A stretch of 64,000 nucleotides of DNA from Pseudonocardia hierapolitana (GCF_007994075.1 NZ_VIWU01000001.1:2356001-2420000); one strand, 5' to 3'. Shown: positions 47,135-56,752, numbered from the stretch's first letter. The notes: generated from the letters alone by a model not told the origin. Numbers and translations: made by a program.

Positions 47135-47527
47135 ATGCTCACGATCAACGTCACGAGCGTTTTCGTCGACGACCAGGCGAAGGCGCTGGCCTTCTACACC
47201 GATGTGCTCGGCTTCGTGAAGAAGACCGACGTCCCGGCGGGCGGTGCGCGCTGGCTCACCGTCGTCTCCCCCGCGGCCCCCGACGGTGTCGAGCTACTGC
47301 TCGAACCGGACGGCCACCCGGCGGCGAAGCCCTTCAAGGAGGCGCTCGTCTCGGACGGCATCCCGTTCACGTCGTTCGCCGTCGAGGACGTGCAGGCCGA
47401 GTACGAGCGGCTGACGGCAGCGGGCGTGCGGTTCGTGCAGGAGCCGACGGATCTGGGACCGGTCGTCACGGCCGTCTTCGACGACACCTGCGGGAACCTC
47501 ATCCAGATCGCTTCCGAGAAGGGCTAG
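47135..47527 (+). CDS. VOC-family (glyoxalase/bleomycin-resistance-like) protein
   Basis: The 130-residue protein has two beta-alpha-beta-beta-beta units: VTSVFVDDQAKALAFYTDVLGF and, after a linker, FAVEDVQAEYERLTAAGVRF with VFDDTCGNLIQIA at the end. The ribosome site agaggagc precedes the ATG. In such ArsR-VOC pairs the VOC protein is usually a detoxification or resistance enzyme; the substrate is not evident. Predicted metal ligands are incomplete, so it could be a binding protein. Confidence 0.88.
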   Translation: MLTINVTSVFVDDQAKALAFYTDVLGFVKKTDVPAGGARWLTVVSPAAPDGVELLLEPDGHPAAKPFKEALVSDGIPFTSFAVEDVQAEYERLTAAGVRFVQEPTDLGPVVTAVFDDTCGNLIQIASEKG

Positions 47528-47605
47528 CCTGACCCCAGCACGCGGGACAGATTCGCGCTAGGTGGAAGGGTTGGCGCGTCTCCTCGATCTGCCCGGAGAC
47601 GCCCG

Positions 47606-48796
47606 GTGTCCTACCGCGAACTCGTACGTGCCGTTCCGCTGCCGTTCCTCCTCGTCGGCCTGATCGCCCGGCTGCACTACCCGATCATGCCGATCGGCAC
47701 GCTCACCCTCCTCCACACCGCGACGGGCAGCCACACGTTCGCCGGTGCCACAACCGCAGCGCAGAGCCTCGCCACCGCTGCCGGCGGGATCGCCGTGGGG
47801 GCGCTGGCCGACCGCCTCGGTCCCCGCACCGTCGGCCTGACCACCGCGATCGTCCATGCCGCCTGTGCGGCTGCCCTCGTCGCGGCGAGCACGGGCGACC
47901 GGCCTGCGATGGTCGCGGCGGCGATCGCGGTGGGCCTCTCGCAACCCGCGGTCGGCCCGATGGCGCGGGTGCACTGGGCCCGGCTCCTGAGGGCGCGGGG
48001 ACACGCCGGGCTGCTGCCGACCGCCCTGAGCTACGAGACGACCGCCGACGAGCTCGGGTTCGTCGTCGGGCCCGCCCTCGCGGGCCTGCTCACAGCCGCC
48101 CTCGGCCCCGCCGCGCCCCTCTCCGCGGTCGCGCTCGTCGCCGCCGCTGCGGCGGCGCCCTTCGCGCTGTTCTACGCGCGGACGGCGCAGCCTCGCGGAT
48201 CGGCGGCGTCGGAACGGCCGCGTGGCGGCCCGCTCGTCGCGATGGCGGTGTCGGCGGCCGCGCTGGGCGCCGTGTTCGGGGCCGTGCAGACCGGGGTGAC
48301 CAGCTACGCCGCCGAGCACGCCGAACCGGGCAGCGCAGGGCTGCTGTACGCGCTGCTCGCGATCGGGAGCGCGATCGCCGGCATCGCGTACGCGTGGCTG
48401 CCCCCGACCCTCGGCGACCACATCCGCTACCTCGCGGCCAGCACGGGCCTCCTGCTCGGGACGGCCGGGCTCGCCGCCGGGTACGCGCCCCTACCGATCG
48501 CCATCGCCGTCGCGGGCTTCACGATCGCCCCGTACATGATCTCGGCGTACGCCCTCGCGGAACGCCTCTGCGGCGCCCGCGGCACGGCCACCGCCCTGAT
48601 GGTCGTGGGCGCGGGTGGGCCTGTCGGCACTGCCATCGCGCAGGCGGTGGCCGGCCGCGCCGCCGACGCCGGCGGGAGCGCAGCGGCGCTCGGGGTGGCG
48701 CCTGCAGCCGCGCTGGTGGCGCTGCTGGTGGCCGTCGGGCTGCTCGTCGCCGAGCGCCGGGATCAGGCAGGCGTGCGCAGGACGGCGAACTGGTAG
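47606..48796 (+). CDS. MFS transporter, GTG start
   Basis: The 396-residue protein has 12 predicted helices and the loop ALADRLGPRTVGLT after helix 2. It resembles the uncharacterised actinobacterial MFS proteins that begin SYRELVRAVPLPFLLVGLIAR. The ribosome site cggag is upstream. Its 3' end overlaps the convergent methyltransferase gene by 34 bp. The substrate is unknown; an efflux role is the default guess. Confidence 0.83.
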   Translation: MSYRELVRAVPLPFLLVGLIARLHYPIMPIGTLTLLHTATGSHTFAGATTAAQSLATAAGGIAVGALADRLGPRTVGLTTAIVHAACAAALVAASTGDRPAMVAAAIAVGLSQPAVGPMARVHWARLLRARGHAGLLPTALSYETTADELGFVVGPALAGLLTAALGPAAPLSAVALVAAAAAAPFALFYARTAQPRGSAASERPRGGPLVAMAVSAAALGAVFGAVQTGVTSYAAEHAEPGSAGLLYALLAIGSAIAGIAYAWLPPTLGDHIRYLAASTGLLLGTAGLAAGYAPLPIAIAVAGFTIAPYMISAYALAERLCGARGTATALMVVGAGGPVGTAIAQAVAGRAADAGGSAAALGVAPAAALVALLVAVGLLVAERRDQAGVRRTANW

Positions 48797-49392
48797 TGCA
48801 GCTCTGAGGAGCCCTTCCACGTCTCCCAGCACTCGACCGTGCCGCGCCGGTCCAAGGCGGCGCACACCTTCTCGTCCGAGCGGAAGCTGAAGAACCGCGC
48901 CGGTCCGTGCGTGGGCTCGCCGTGCGGGCCTTCGGGAAGGTCGCGGCCGCCCCACAGCCCCACCGCGAGCGGCGCGGCCGGGCGCAGGACCCGCACGATC
49001 TCCGCGAGCGCGGCGTCGAGCTCGGCGTCCGCGACGTGCAGCAGGGTGCTCATCGTCCACCCGGCGTCGAACGTGCCGTCGGCGAACGGGAGGTCGAGAA
49101 CCGACGCGACCCGTGCGTCGAGGCCCAGCGCCCGGCAGGCGGCGACGCTCGCCGGTGCCAGGTCGACACCCGTGTAGTCCAGCCCCGCCTGTACGAGCGC
49201 GGTGCCGTCCCGCCCCGGTCCGGTGCCGACCTCGAGGACGGACCGCCGCTCCTCGGCCCGCAGCTGCTCGATGTACGCCCCGCGCCGGGCCACCCGGTCG
49301 GCCGGCAGCTCCCGGCCCGCCCGCTCCTGCACCTCGTCGTCGTAGTACGCGACGAGGTCGCGCTCCCGCTGCATCCGGTCGGCGTCGGTCAC
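48763..49392 (-). CDS. Class I SAM-dependent methyltransferase
   Basis: The 209-residue enzyme begins at GTG 49392 (VTDADRMQRERDLVAYYDDEV). It contains the SAM-binding motif I SVLEVGTGPGRDG, the acidic residue in YTGVDLAP, motif II VLDLPFADGTFD and a post-motif strand. The family acts on small molecules. The frame upstream of 49392 is open but unlike the family. Methyl acceptor and pathway are unknown. Confidence 0.85.
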   Translation of the reverse strand: MTDADRMQRERDLVAYYDDEVQERAGRELPADRVARRGAYIEQLRAEERRSVLEVGTGPGRDGTALVQAGLDYTGVDLAPASVAACRALGLDARVASVLDLPFADGTFDAGWTMSTLLHVADAELDAALAEIVRVLRPAAPLAVGLWGGRDLPEGPHGEPTHGPARFFSFRSDEKVCAALDRRGTVECWETWKGSSELHYQFAVLRTPA

Positions 49393-49423
49393 GCCCGCAG
49401 CGTGCCACGCCGGGGGACGGTCG

Positions 49424-49447
49424 ATCCCCCAATCCCTCATCCCCCAA
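49424..49447. promoter_or_regulatory. Direct repeats upstream of iniB and the methyltransferase
   Basis: ATCCCCCAA occurs at 49424-49432 and 49439-49447 (15-bp spacing). The reverse strand over 49435-49444 reads GGGGATGAGG, the E. coli MalT box pattern. A related CTTGGGGG...GGGGATC arrangement lies at 57575-57594 before the Hsp70-like gene. The remainder of 49393-49580 has a TTGACA (49530) but no clear -10 box. Confidence 0.35.
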
Positions 49448-49580
49448 GGGCCGTCCCACCCCACAAGACCGGCGGTCGGGTGCTCGCCCGATCCCGGATG
49501 TCCACGGGCCTGCGGACTCCTAGCTTTTGTTGACATCGCCGGAGCGCGAATCGGAAACACGGATCGAGGAGACGATCACA

Positions 49581-50618
49581 ATGACCTCTGTCACCAACGT
49601 CGCGGACCTGCTCGAGACACTGCGCCAGTGGCTGCTCGCCAACCCCAACGGGGACCTCCAGGACTTCGCCGAGCAGCACGACACCACGCCGCAGGAGCTG
49701 GCCGAGGGCTGGAACACCTACTTCGCCCAGGCCGACTTCAGCCGCAACTACAACCTGGACACGGCGCAGTCCGGCTCCCAGGGGGCCACCCAGGCCGCCG
49801 CGCAGGCCGCGCCCGCCTACACCCCGTCGTCCCCACCGCCGTACGACGCGAGCCCCGAGGAGTACGTGCAGTACCTCACGCAGGAAGTGAACAACTACCA
49901 GGAGTTCACGACGATCAACAACATCGAGGACAACTCGATCAACCAGAACATCCAGGCCGGTGGCGACGTCGTCCAGGACTTCGACATCGACAACAGCGAG
50001 CAGACCGCCACCGAGGGCGGCGTGATCATCGACGACAGCAACCTCGACGACGTCGACCTCAACACCGGCGACGTCGGTCCGGGCGGTGTGCTGCAGCAGG
50101 GTGACGACAACCAGGCCGCCACCGGCGACGAGAACGTGCTGCAGGACGGTGACGGCAACGTGGGCAACACGGGCGATCTCGACGCCACCGACGGCAGCGC
50201 GGTCAGCGTGGGTGGCAGCGCCTCGACCGTCGGCAGCGGCAACGACAACTTCGGCAGCGGCCAGAACGCCACCAACGCGGCCGTCGGCGACAACAACAAG
50301 CAGGCCAACCAGCAGCAGGACAACGACACCGACATCGACGTCGACGACGTGCGCGGCGGAGACGCCAGCGCCGACGGCGGTGACGGCGGCACGGGCGGCG
50401 CCGGGACCGGTGGCGCAGGGGGGGCCGGTGGTGCCGGTGGTGGCGTCGACACCGACGGTGGGTTCCCGACCGACATCGACGGCGGCGCTGGTGGCGCAGG
50501 CGGTGCGGGCGGTGCCGGGACCGGTGGCAGCGCGGACGGTGGCGACGGCGGCACCGCCGACGGCGGCGACGCGGACGTCGACATCGACGTGGACAACAAC
50601 CAGGACATCGACTTCTGA
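49581..50618 (+). CDS. iniB: IniB-type protein: helical N-domain plus Gly/Asp/Asn-rich repeat region
   Basis: The 345-residue protein has a short helical domain at residues 5-48 (NVADLLETLRQWLLANPNGD...), a Pro-rich linker, and a DASPEEYVQYL motif near 89-99. The remaining 230 residues are rich in Asn, Asp, Gly and Gln, in repeats such as NSINQNIQAGGD, GDDNQAATGDEN and GGAGGAGGAG. There is no signal peptide or transmembrane segment. The position before two dynamin-like GTPases matches iniB of the isoniazid-induced iniBAC operon. A Shine-Dalgarno (gaggag) precedes ATG 49581. Function in the family is poorly understood. Confidence 0.8.
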   Translation: MTSVTNVADLLETLRQWLLANPNGDLQDFAEQHDTTPQELAEGWNTYFAQADFSRNYNLDTAQSGSQGATQAAAQAAPAYTPSSPPPYDASPEEYVQYLTQEVNNYQEFTTINNIEDNSINQNIQAGGDVVQDFDIDNSEQTATEGGVIIDDSNLDDVDLNTGDVGPGGVLQQGDDNQAATGDENVLQDGDGNVGNTGDLDATDGSAVSVGGSASTVGSGNDNFGSGQNATNAAVGDNNKQANQQQDNDTDIDVDDVRGGDASADGGDGGTGGAGTGGAGGAGGAGGGVDTDGGFPTDIDGGAGGAGGAGGAGTGGSADGGDGGTADGGDADVDIDVDNNQDIDF

Positions 50619-50651
50619 TCGCGGCGATGGGGTAACACCCGGCACCCACCA

Positions 50652-50687
50652 GACCGACTCAGCACCCCTGAGGGTGCTGAGTCGGTC
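50652..50687 (+). terminator. Perfect 16-bp hairpin between iniB and iniA
   Basis: GACCGACTCAGCACCC (50652-50667) and GGGTGCTGAGTCGGTC (50672-50687) are exact complements around a 4-nt CTGA loop. It lies 33 nt after the iniB stop and 32 nt before iniA. It lacks a T-tract, so it may be a partial terminator or an mRNA stabiliser that sets iniB expression above iniAC. Confidence 0.65.
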
Positions 50688-50719
50688 GTCGTCGTGCCGG
50701 CTCTCCACGAGGGGGAAAC

Positions 50720-52525
50720 GTGGCGTTGTCCGATGCGATCCAGCTCGTCGATGTCGCCCGCAAGGCGACCGAGGCCTACGGGCGGCCGGACCTCACGGTG
50801 AAGCTGGCCCGCGCCCGGGAACGGCTGACCGACGCGAGCGTGCGGGTGCTCGTCGTCGGCGAGTTCAAGCAGGGCAAGAGCCTCCTCGTCAACTCGCTCG
50901 TGTCCGCGTCGGTGTGCCCGGTGGACGACGACGTCGCCACCGCGGTGCCCACGGTGGTGCGGCACGCCGCCGCGCCGACGGCGGCACTGGTCCGGGAGCC
51001 GTCGTCCGGTGGCGAGCCGGAGCGGACCGAGATCCCCGTCGGAGAGCTGGCCGAGCACGTCTCCGAGTCCGGGAACCCGGGCAACCGGCAGCGGATCTCG
51101 TACGCGGAGGTGGGCCTGCCGCGGTCGCTCCTCGCGGGCGGGCTGGTGCTCGTCGACACGCCGGGGGTCGGCGGTCTCGGCTCCGCGCACGGGGCCGCCA
51201 CCACGGCGGCGATCGCCGGGGCCGACGCGGTGGTGCTGGTATCGGACGCGTCGCAGGAGTACACGAGGCCGGAGCTCGACTTCCTGGCGACGGCGATGAA
51301 GGTGTGCCCGAACGTCGTCGCGGTGCTCACCAAGACCGACCTGTACCCGGCGTGGCGGCGGATCGCCGAGCTCGATCGCGGGCACCTCGCCGCCGCAGGC
51401 GTCGACGCCGAGCTGATCCCGATCTCCTCAGCGGTGCGCCAGCTCGCGCTGCGCACCAAGAACAAGGCGCTCAACGAGGAGTCCGGGTATCCCGTGCTGG
51501 TCGCGTACCTGCGCGATCAGGTGCTCGGTCAGTCCGAGCGGCTGGCCCGCCGCTCCACCGGCCTGGACATCCTGAGCGTCTGCGAGCAGCTGGCCACCAC
51601 GATGCAGGCCGAGCTCACCGCGCAGGAGACCCCGGAGAAGGCGCACGAGCTGGTGGCCCGGCTGGAGAAGGCGAGGAGTGCCGCCACCCGGCTCAAGGAG
51701 CGCACGGCGCGCTGGCAGGTCACCCTCAACGACGCCATCACCGATCTCTCCGCCGACATCGATCACGACCTGCGGGACCGGCTCAGGACGGTGACGCGGG
51801 AGGCCGAGGCGCTCGCCGAGGACGCCGACCCCGCCGACGTCTGGGACCAGCTCGCCAAATGGGTCCAGCACCAGGTCACCGTCGCCGCATCGGCGAACTT
51901 CGTCTGGGCGAACGAGCGTGCGGGTGCCCTCGCCCAGCGGGTGGCCGAGCTGTTCGCCGAGGACGGGCAGGTCGCCCTCCCCGAGCTGCCGGTGGCCGTC
52001 AGCGGGCCCGGCCCGCGAGTCGCCAGGCTCGAACGCCCCGACATCGAGAAGGTAGGTGCGGGCGAGAAGGCGCTGAGCGCGCTGCGTGGTGGGTACATGG
52101 GCGGGCTGATGTTCTTCATGCCGCTCAGCCTCATCCCCGGGCTGGCCATCGCCGCGCCGTTCGCCGCGGTGGGAGGCGCGCTCCTCCTGGGCCGCAAGCA
52201 GATCCGGGACGAGCGGAAACGGGCGCTCCAGCGCCGGCAGGCCGAGGCCAAGATGCTGGTCCGCAAGCACATCGACGAGGTGCAGTTCCAGGTCGGCAAG
52301 GACTCGAGGGACCTGCTGCGGCGCACCCACCGCACGCTGCGGGACCACTTCACGGCGCTCGCCGAGGAGATGCAGACGTCGTTGGCCGAGTCGGTCGCGG
52401 CGGCGCAGAGCGCGGTGAAGGCGACGCAGTCCGAACGCGGCACCCGGATCGGGGATCTCAAGGCGGAGCTCGACCGCGTCGCGAGTCTCGCCGACCGGGC
52501 CCGCGCGTTGATGGGAGCGTCGTGA
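50720..52525 (+). CDS. iniA: Dynamin-like GTPase IniA
   Basis: The 601-residue protein starts at GTG 50720, 4 nt after gaggggg. The G domain shows P-loop GEFKQGKS (47-54), DTPGVGG (about 146) and TKTD (about 203). A hydrophobic pair of helices at 458-490 (MGGLMFFMPLSLIPGLAIAA...) is followed by a basic region and a coiled-coil tail, matching the membrane-inserting paddle of bacterial dynamin-like IniA. These proteins remodel membranes and respond to cell-wall inhibitors in mycobacteria. The stop overlaps the iniC start (GTGA). Confidence 0.88.
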   Translation: MALSDAIQLVDVARKATEAYGRPDLTVKLARARERLTDASVRVLVVGEFKQGKSLLVNSLVSASVCPVDDDVATAVPTVVRHAAAPTAALVREPSSGGEPERTEIPVGELAEHVSESGNPGNRQRISYAEVGLPRSLLAGGLVLVDTPGVGGLGSAHGAATTAAIAGADAVVLVSDASQEYTRPELDFLATAMKVCPNVVAVLTKTDLYPAWRRIAELDRGHLAAAGVDAELIPISSAVRQLALRTKNKALNEESGYPVLVAYLRDQVLGQSERLARRSTGLDILSVCEQLATTMQAELTAQETPEKAHELVARLEKARSAATRLKERTARWQVTLNDAITDLSADIDHDLRDRLRTVTREAEALAEDADPADVWDQLAKWVQHQVTVAASANFVWANERAGALAQRVAELFAEDGQVALPELPVAVSGPGPRVARLERPDIEKVGAGEKALSALRGGYMGGLMFFMPLSLIPGLAIAAPFAAVGGALLLGRKQIRDERKRALQRRQAEAKMLVRKHIDEVQFQVGKDSRDLLRRTHRTLRDHFTALAEEMQTSLAESVAAAQSAVKATQSERGTRIGDLKAELDRVASLADRARALMGAS

Positions 52526-54003
52526 CGACGCCTGCCGGCGGCAGCCCCGTGTTGCGGGACGCGGTTCGCACGGTGCTGCGGCAGGCCGTCGAGACCTACC
52601 GGGACAGCCCGAACGCCCTCCGCTGGCTGCGCCACCACCTCGACCGCTACGACGAGCCGCTGCGCCTCGCCATCGCGGGAAAGGTGAAGGCCGGCAAGTC
52701 GACGCTGCTCAACGCGCTGGTCGGGGAGGAGATCGCACCGACCGACGCGGGCGAGTGCACCCGCGTGGTCACCTGGTACCAGGACGGCCACGCCCCGGCC
52801 GTGATGATGTATCCGCGCGCAGGTGCGCCCCGCCCGCTGCGGATCGCCCGCGACGACGGGGCACTGCAGATCGACATCGGTGCGCCCGCGGACACGGTGG
52901 ACCGGCTCGAGGTCACCTGGCCGTCGGCCAGCCTCAGAGCCACCACGCTCATCGACACCCCGGGCATCGCATCGCTGTCCCTGGACGTCTCGGCGCGCAG
53001 CGAGCGCTTCCTCGCCCCGGAGGACGCGCCGTCCGCCGCCGACGCCGTGCTGTACCTGATGCGCCACCTGCACTCGGCGGACGTGCGGTTCCTCGAGTCG
53101 TTCCACGACCAGGGCGTGGCGCGGGCCGCGCCGGTCAACACCATCGCGGTGCTGTCACGTGCCGACGAGATCGGCGTCGGGCGCGTCGACGCCCTGCGGT
53201 CGGCCCGCGTGATCGCCGCGCGCTACCGGGCCGACGAGACGCTGCGCGCGTTCTGCCAGACCGTCGTCCCCGTGGCGGGACTGCTCGCCGTCACCGGCCG
53301 CACGATGCGGCAGGACGAGTACGCGGCGCTCGCGAAGCTGGCGACCCTGGCGCCCGACCGGCTGGACGCGCTGCTGCTCACCGTCGACCGCTTCGTCACC
53401 TCCGACGAGGGCACCGACCTCCCCGCCGCCACCCGGGCGAAGCTGCTCGAACGGTTCGGCCTGTTCGGCCTGCGGCTGTCCACCACCCTCATCCGGCAGG
53501 GCGTCGGCGACGCGTCGGCGCTCGCGGCCGAGCTGGTGCAGCGCAGCGGGCTCGTCGAGCTGCGCGAGGTGCTGGCCAGCCAGTTCTCGCAGCGCCGCGA
53601 CGTGCTCAAGGCGCGCTCCGCGCTCATCGCACTCGACCTGGTGCTGCGCCGCGAACCGCGGCCCGCATCGGCGCCACTGGCCGTCGCGGTCGAGCGGATC
53701 CTCGCGGGCGCGCACGAGTTCGCCGAGCTGCGGCTGCTGTCGGACCTGCGCGGCCGGGTCCTGCGGCCCCCGAAGGACCAGGCCGAGGAGGCGGAACGGC
53801 TCATCGGCGGTGGCGGGAACGCGCCCAACCAGCGCCTCGGCCTCCCACCCGACGCCGGCCGCGACGAGCTGCGCGCCGCCGCGCTGGACCGGCTGACGGC
53901 ATGGCGACGGCGCGCGGAGAGCCCGCTGTCCAGCCGGCCCATGGCCAACGCCGCCCGGGTGGTGGTGCGCAGCTGCGAGGGAATCCTCGCCGGCCTCGGC
54001 TGA
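52522..54003 (+). CDS. iniC: Dynamin-like GTPase IniC
   Basis: The 493-residue protein starts at GTG 52522. Its G domain has P-loop GKVKAGKS (52-59), DTPGIAS (about 144), and SRADE as the base-recognition loop. A helical C-terminal region follows, without a strong transmembrane segment. The pairing with iniA in an overlapping operon is the same as in mycobacterial iniAC, where the proteins may form heteromeric complexes. The 3' end converges on the regulator gene with only a 6-nt gap. Confidence 0.86.
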   Translation: MTTPAGGSPVLRDAVRTVLRQAVETYRDSPNALRWLRHHLDRYDEPLRLAIAGKVKAGKSTLLNALVGEEIAPTDAGECTRVVTWYQDGHAPAVMMYPRAGAPRPLRIARDDGALQIDIGAPADTVDRLEVTWPSASLRATTLIDTPGIASLSLDVSARSERFLAPEDAPSAADAVLYLMRHLHSADVRFLESFHDQGVARAAPVNTIAVLSRADEIGVGRVDALRSARVIAARYRADETLRAFCQTVVPVAGLLAVTGRTMRQDEYAALAKLATLAPDRLDALLLTVDRFVTSDEGTDLPAATRAKLLERFGLFGLRLSTTLIRQGVGDASALAAELVQRSGLVELREVLASQFSQRRDVLKARSALIALDLVLRREPRPASAPLAVAVERILAGAHEFAELRLLSDLRGRVLRPPKDQAEEAERLIGGGGNAPNQRLGLPPDAGRDELRAAALDRLTAWRRRAESPLSSRPMANAARVVVRSCEGILAGLG

Positions 54004-54009
54004 TTCCGA

Positions 54010-56631
54010 CTACTTGCCCTCTCCGACGAGCATGCGGAGGTGGGCGAAGAGCTCACCGCGGCTGCCGGAGCCCAGCCGCTGGCGCATCCGGGCCACGTGG
54101 TTCTCCACGGTCTTGGCGGAGATGAACAGCTGCTCGCCGATCTGCTTGTAGGTCAGACCGGACAGGACGAGCTCGGCGACCTCCCGCTCCCGGCCGCTGA
54201 TCGCGCCCGCCGCGCTCTCCGTGGCCTGCTCCGGCACCTTCACCCGCCGCATCGGCTGGGCCCGGCCGGACGTGGCGTCGGCGGGCGCGGTGCCGGGGGC
54301 CTGCTCGGCTCCGCCCTGCAACGCCCGTGCGCAGCCGAGGAGGGCGTTCATGCTCTTGCGGTCCCGGCAACGGATCGCCGCCTGGCTGGCGAGCCGGCCG
54401 CCTTCCCAGCTGAGACCGGCCGCGTGCAGGCCGCGCGCCGCCGCTTCCACCGCTTCGGCGTCGACGTCGCCTGCGAGGCTGCGCAGCCATTCCCGGCCCG
54501 CCGCGGCGACGGCCGTGGCGTACCGGCTGGTGGGGGCCATGCTCTCCAGTGCGGCCGCATGCCGCTGCGCGGTGGTGCCTGCGTCGGAGCCGATGGCGGC
54601 CTGCAGCCCGGACCAGTGCAGCGCCACCGCCCACAGCGGCGGGTTGCCCAACCGGTCGAGCAATGCCTCTGCCTCGTCCAGGTACGGCTGCACCCAGCCC
54701 TGCTCGTTCAGCCGGGCGGCGCCGACCACGAGCTCGCCGAGCGGCTGGAGCGAGTACAGGTCGACCGGGTGGCGGACGATCGCCTCGCGGGCCCGGCGCC
54801 AGCCGGCGAGGAGCCCGGCGAGGTCACCCGCTCGGCGCGCGAGCCCGACCTCGAGTGCGGCGGCCAGCAGCTCGTCCCTCGGCTCGAGCCCGCCCGGACC
54901 CGATGCCGACTGCAGCAGCGCCCGCGCCTGGGCGCTCGCCCCGCGGTGCATCGCGACCAGCGCCTGCAGCAGCAGGTGGCGGGCCGCGACGACGCGCCCG
55001 CCGAGCTCCGCGGCGACGGCCTGGCCCAGCACGGACTGGGCGACGTCCAGCTCCCCGCAGTGGATCGCGACCAACGCGGCCAGCGCGGCGGGCGTGTCCG
55101 GCAGCAGCGCCGCCCGGCCGGACGACTCCAGCAGCACGGCCGCGCGCGTGAGCTGCGAGAGCGCGGCGGTGGGGGTGCCGGCGACGGTGTCGTGGATCCC
55201 ACGCGCGAGCAGCGCCTCCGCACCGGCCAGCACGGTGGGCGCCCCACCGGCGCTGCCCGGCGCCGCGTCCAGGACGGCCCTGGCCTCGTCGAGCGCCCCG
55301 ATGCCGACGAGCGCGGGCACCGCGAGCAGGCTGGCACCGCCGAACGGCTGCGCGGCGAGCCACCGGTACAGCTCTGCGCTGCGGCTCAGCATGCCGCGGT
55401 GGGCGAGCACCGCCGCTGCCACGGCCACCGCCCGCTGCGCCGCGTCGCCGTCCACCGCGGCCGGTTCGGCGAGCACCTGGTCGGCCCGTCGCAGCGCGGC
55501 GTCCAGGTCGCCGACGACCATCGCGGCCTCGGCCCGCCGGGCGGCGAGGGCCAGCGGGGGAGCTCCGGCCTCGACCGCGGCGTCGAACAGGTCCACTGCC
55601 ACGGGCAGGCACTCCCGCAACGCCTCGTCGCCCGCGCGCTCGAACGCATCCGCCACTCGCGTGCCGGTCGCCCCGCTGCCGATCAGACCGCGCGCCGCGA
55701 CGAGCACGCTGCCGCCGGCGTCGAGCTGGATCTCGGCCAGTCGGCGCTGCAGCACCAGCCGGTTAGCGGCCGGAACCCCGCGCACCATGGCGTGCCGAAC
55801 CAGCGGCACGACCTCGCCGCTGGGCGCCATCAGCCCGGTGGCGGCGGCCTGGTCGAGCAGCTCCCCCACGGCGCCGGGTGACACGTCGAGCAGCGCGGCG
55901 AGCACCTCCGGGTCGACAGGAGCGCCCACGGTGCGGCCCAGCAGCAGCTCGCGGACGCCGGCCGGCTGCGCGTCGATCTCGTATCCCAGCTGCCGGACGA
56001 CGGCGGCGGGCGGCTCGCCTGCCGAACCGAGCCGGTCGAGCGCCCGGTCGTCGCGCAGCCCCACGAGCAGCCGGTCGACGAGGTCCGGTGATCCGCCGGT
56101 CTGCTCGGACACCAGGTCCACCAGCTCGGCGGTGGGGCGCTCGCCCAGCAGCAGGTTCGCGCGTGCGGCGACGCCCTGGCGGTCCAGCGGCCCGAGGACG
56201 ACCGGTCCGCGGCCTGCGCCGAACGCGACGACGATCGAGGCGAGCACCCTGCCCCGCGGCCATGGCCGGTGGGCGAGCACGACCTGGGACCCGGGTTGGG
56301 CGGCCCACGTCCGCACCCGTTCCAGAGCAGCCTCGTCGAGCTCGTGGGCGTCGTCGACGAGCAGCACGACGTTCGGGTCGAACGACTCGTCGGGCCCGGG
56401 GACGTCGCGCCGGACCGTGACCCCTGCGACCCCGAAGAGCGCGCCCAGCACCCCGAGCAGCACGCTCTTGCCACTGCCACCGGGGCCGACCACCACCCTG
56501 CGACGCGGCGACGTGGGTGCCGAGGCGATCTCCCGGTACAGCCTGCGAGCGGCGGGCGCGCCTGCGAGCGCGCTGTCCGAGCCGTCGCTCTCGGCCTTGA
56601 CGGCGGTCATCACGGTCTGGCCACGTGTCAC
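54010..56631 (-). CDS. IniR-like P-loop ATPase with C-terminal LuxR helix-turn-helix
   Basis: The 873-residue protein has a P-loop GPGGSGKS (49-56) and Walker B VVLLVDDAHELD (88-99). A helical TPR-like body of about 550 residues follows, and then a LuxR DNA-binding domain (about 808-870) with SGREREVAELVLSGLTYKQI. This is a MalT-like signal-transduction ATPase. In mycobacteria the iniBAC operon is controlled by the adjacent MalT-like ATPase IniR in response to trehalose, so I infer the same role. GTG 56631 has gggagg upstream. Direct evidence for the ligand is lacking. Confidence 0.82.
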   Translation of the reverse strand: MTRGQTVMTAVKAESDGSDSALAGAPAARRLYREIASAPTSPRRRVVVGPGGSGKSVLLGVLGALFGVAGVTVRRDVPGPDESFDPNVVLLVDDAHELDEAALERVRTWAAQPGSQVVLAHRPWPRGRVLASIVVAFGAGRGPVVLGPLDRQGVAARANLLLGERPTAELVDLVSEQTGGSPDLVDRLLVGLRDDRALDRLGSAGEPPAAVVRQLGYEIDAQPAGVRELLLGRTVGAPVDPEVLAALLDVSPGAVGELLDQAAATGLMAPSGEVVPLVRHAMVRGVPAANRLVLQRRLAEIQLDAGGSVLVAARGLIGSGATGTRVADAFERAGDEALRECLPVAVDLFDAAVEAGAPPLALAARRAEAAMVVGDLDAALRRADQVLAEPAAVDGDAAQRAVAVAAAVLAHRGMLSRSAELYRWLAAQPFGGASLLAVPALVGIGALDEARAVLDAAPGSAGGAPTVLAGAEALLARGIHDTVAGTPTAALSQLTRAAVLLESSGRAALLPDTPAALAALVAIHCGELDVAQSVLGQAVAAELGGRVVAARHLLLQALVAMHRGASAQARALLQSASGPGGLEPRDELLAAALEVGLARRAGDLAGLLAGWRRAREAIVRHPVDLYSLQPLGELVVGAARLNEQGWVQPYLDEAEALLDRLGNPPLWAVALHWSGLQAAIGSDAGTTAQRHAAALESMAPTSRYATAVAAAGREWLRSLAGDVDAEAVEAAARGLHAAGLSWEGGRLASQAAIRCRDRKSMNALLGCARALQGGAEQAPGTAPADATSGRAQPMRRVKVPEQATESAAGAISGREREVAELVLSGLTYKQIGEQLFISAKTVENHVARMRQRLGSGSRGELFAHLRMLVGEGK

Positions 56632-56752
56632 CGCACCAGCCCTCCCGTGTCGATACCGTCGTCCGTCGCCGTACCTGACGCTGTCGCTGCGAGCCCGGGA
56701 GCCCGATCAGGTTAGCGACCCGACCCGGTACAGGAGAGGCCCGAACGGTCGC

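Noticed and set aside
49530..49535. TTGACA before iniB as a -35 box
   Set aside because: No acceptable -10 element lies 16-19 bp downstream, so I do not call a sigma-70 promoter here.
50203..50649. Arginine-rich minus-strand frame opposite the iniB repeat region
   Set aside because: It is the complement of the Gly/Asp-rich repeats and has no ribosome site or recognisable domain.
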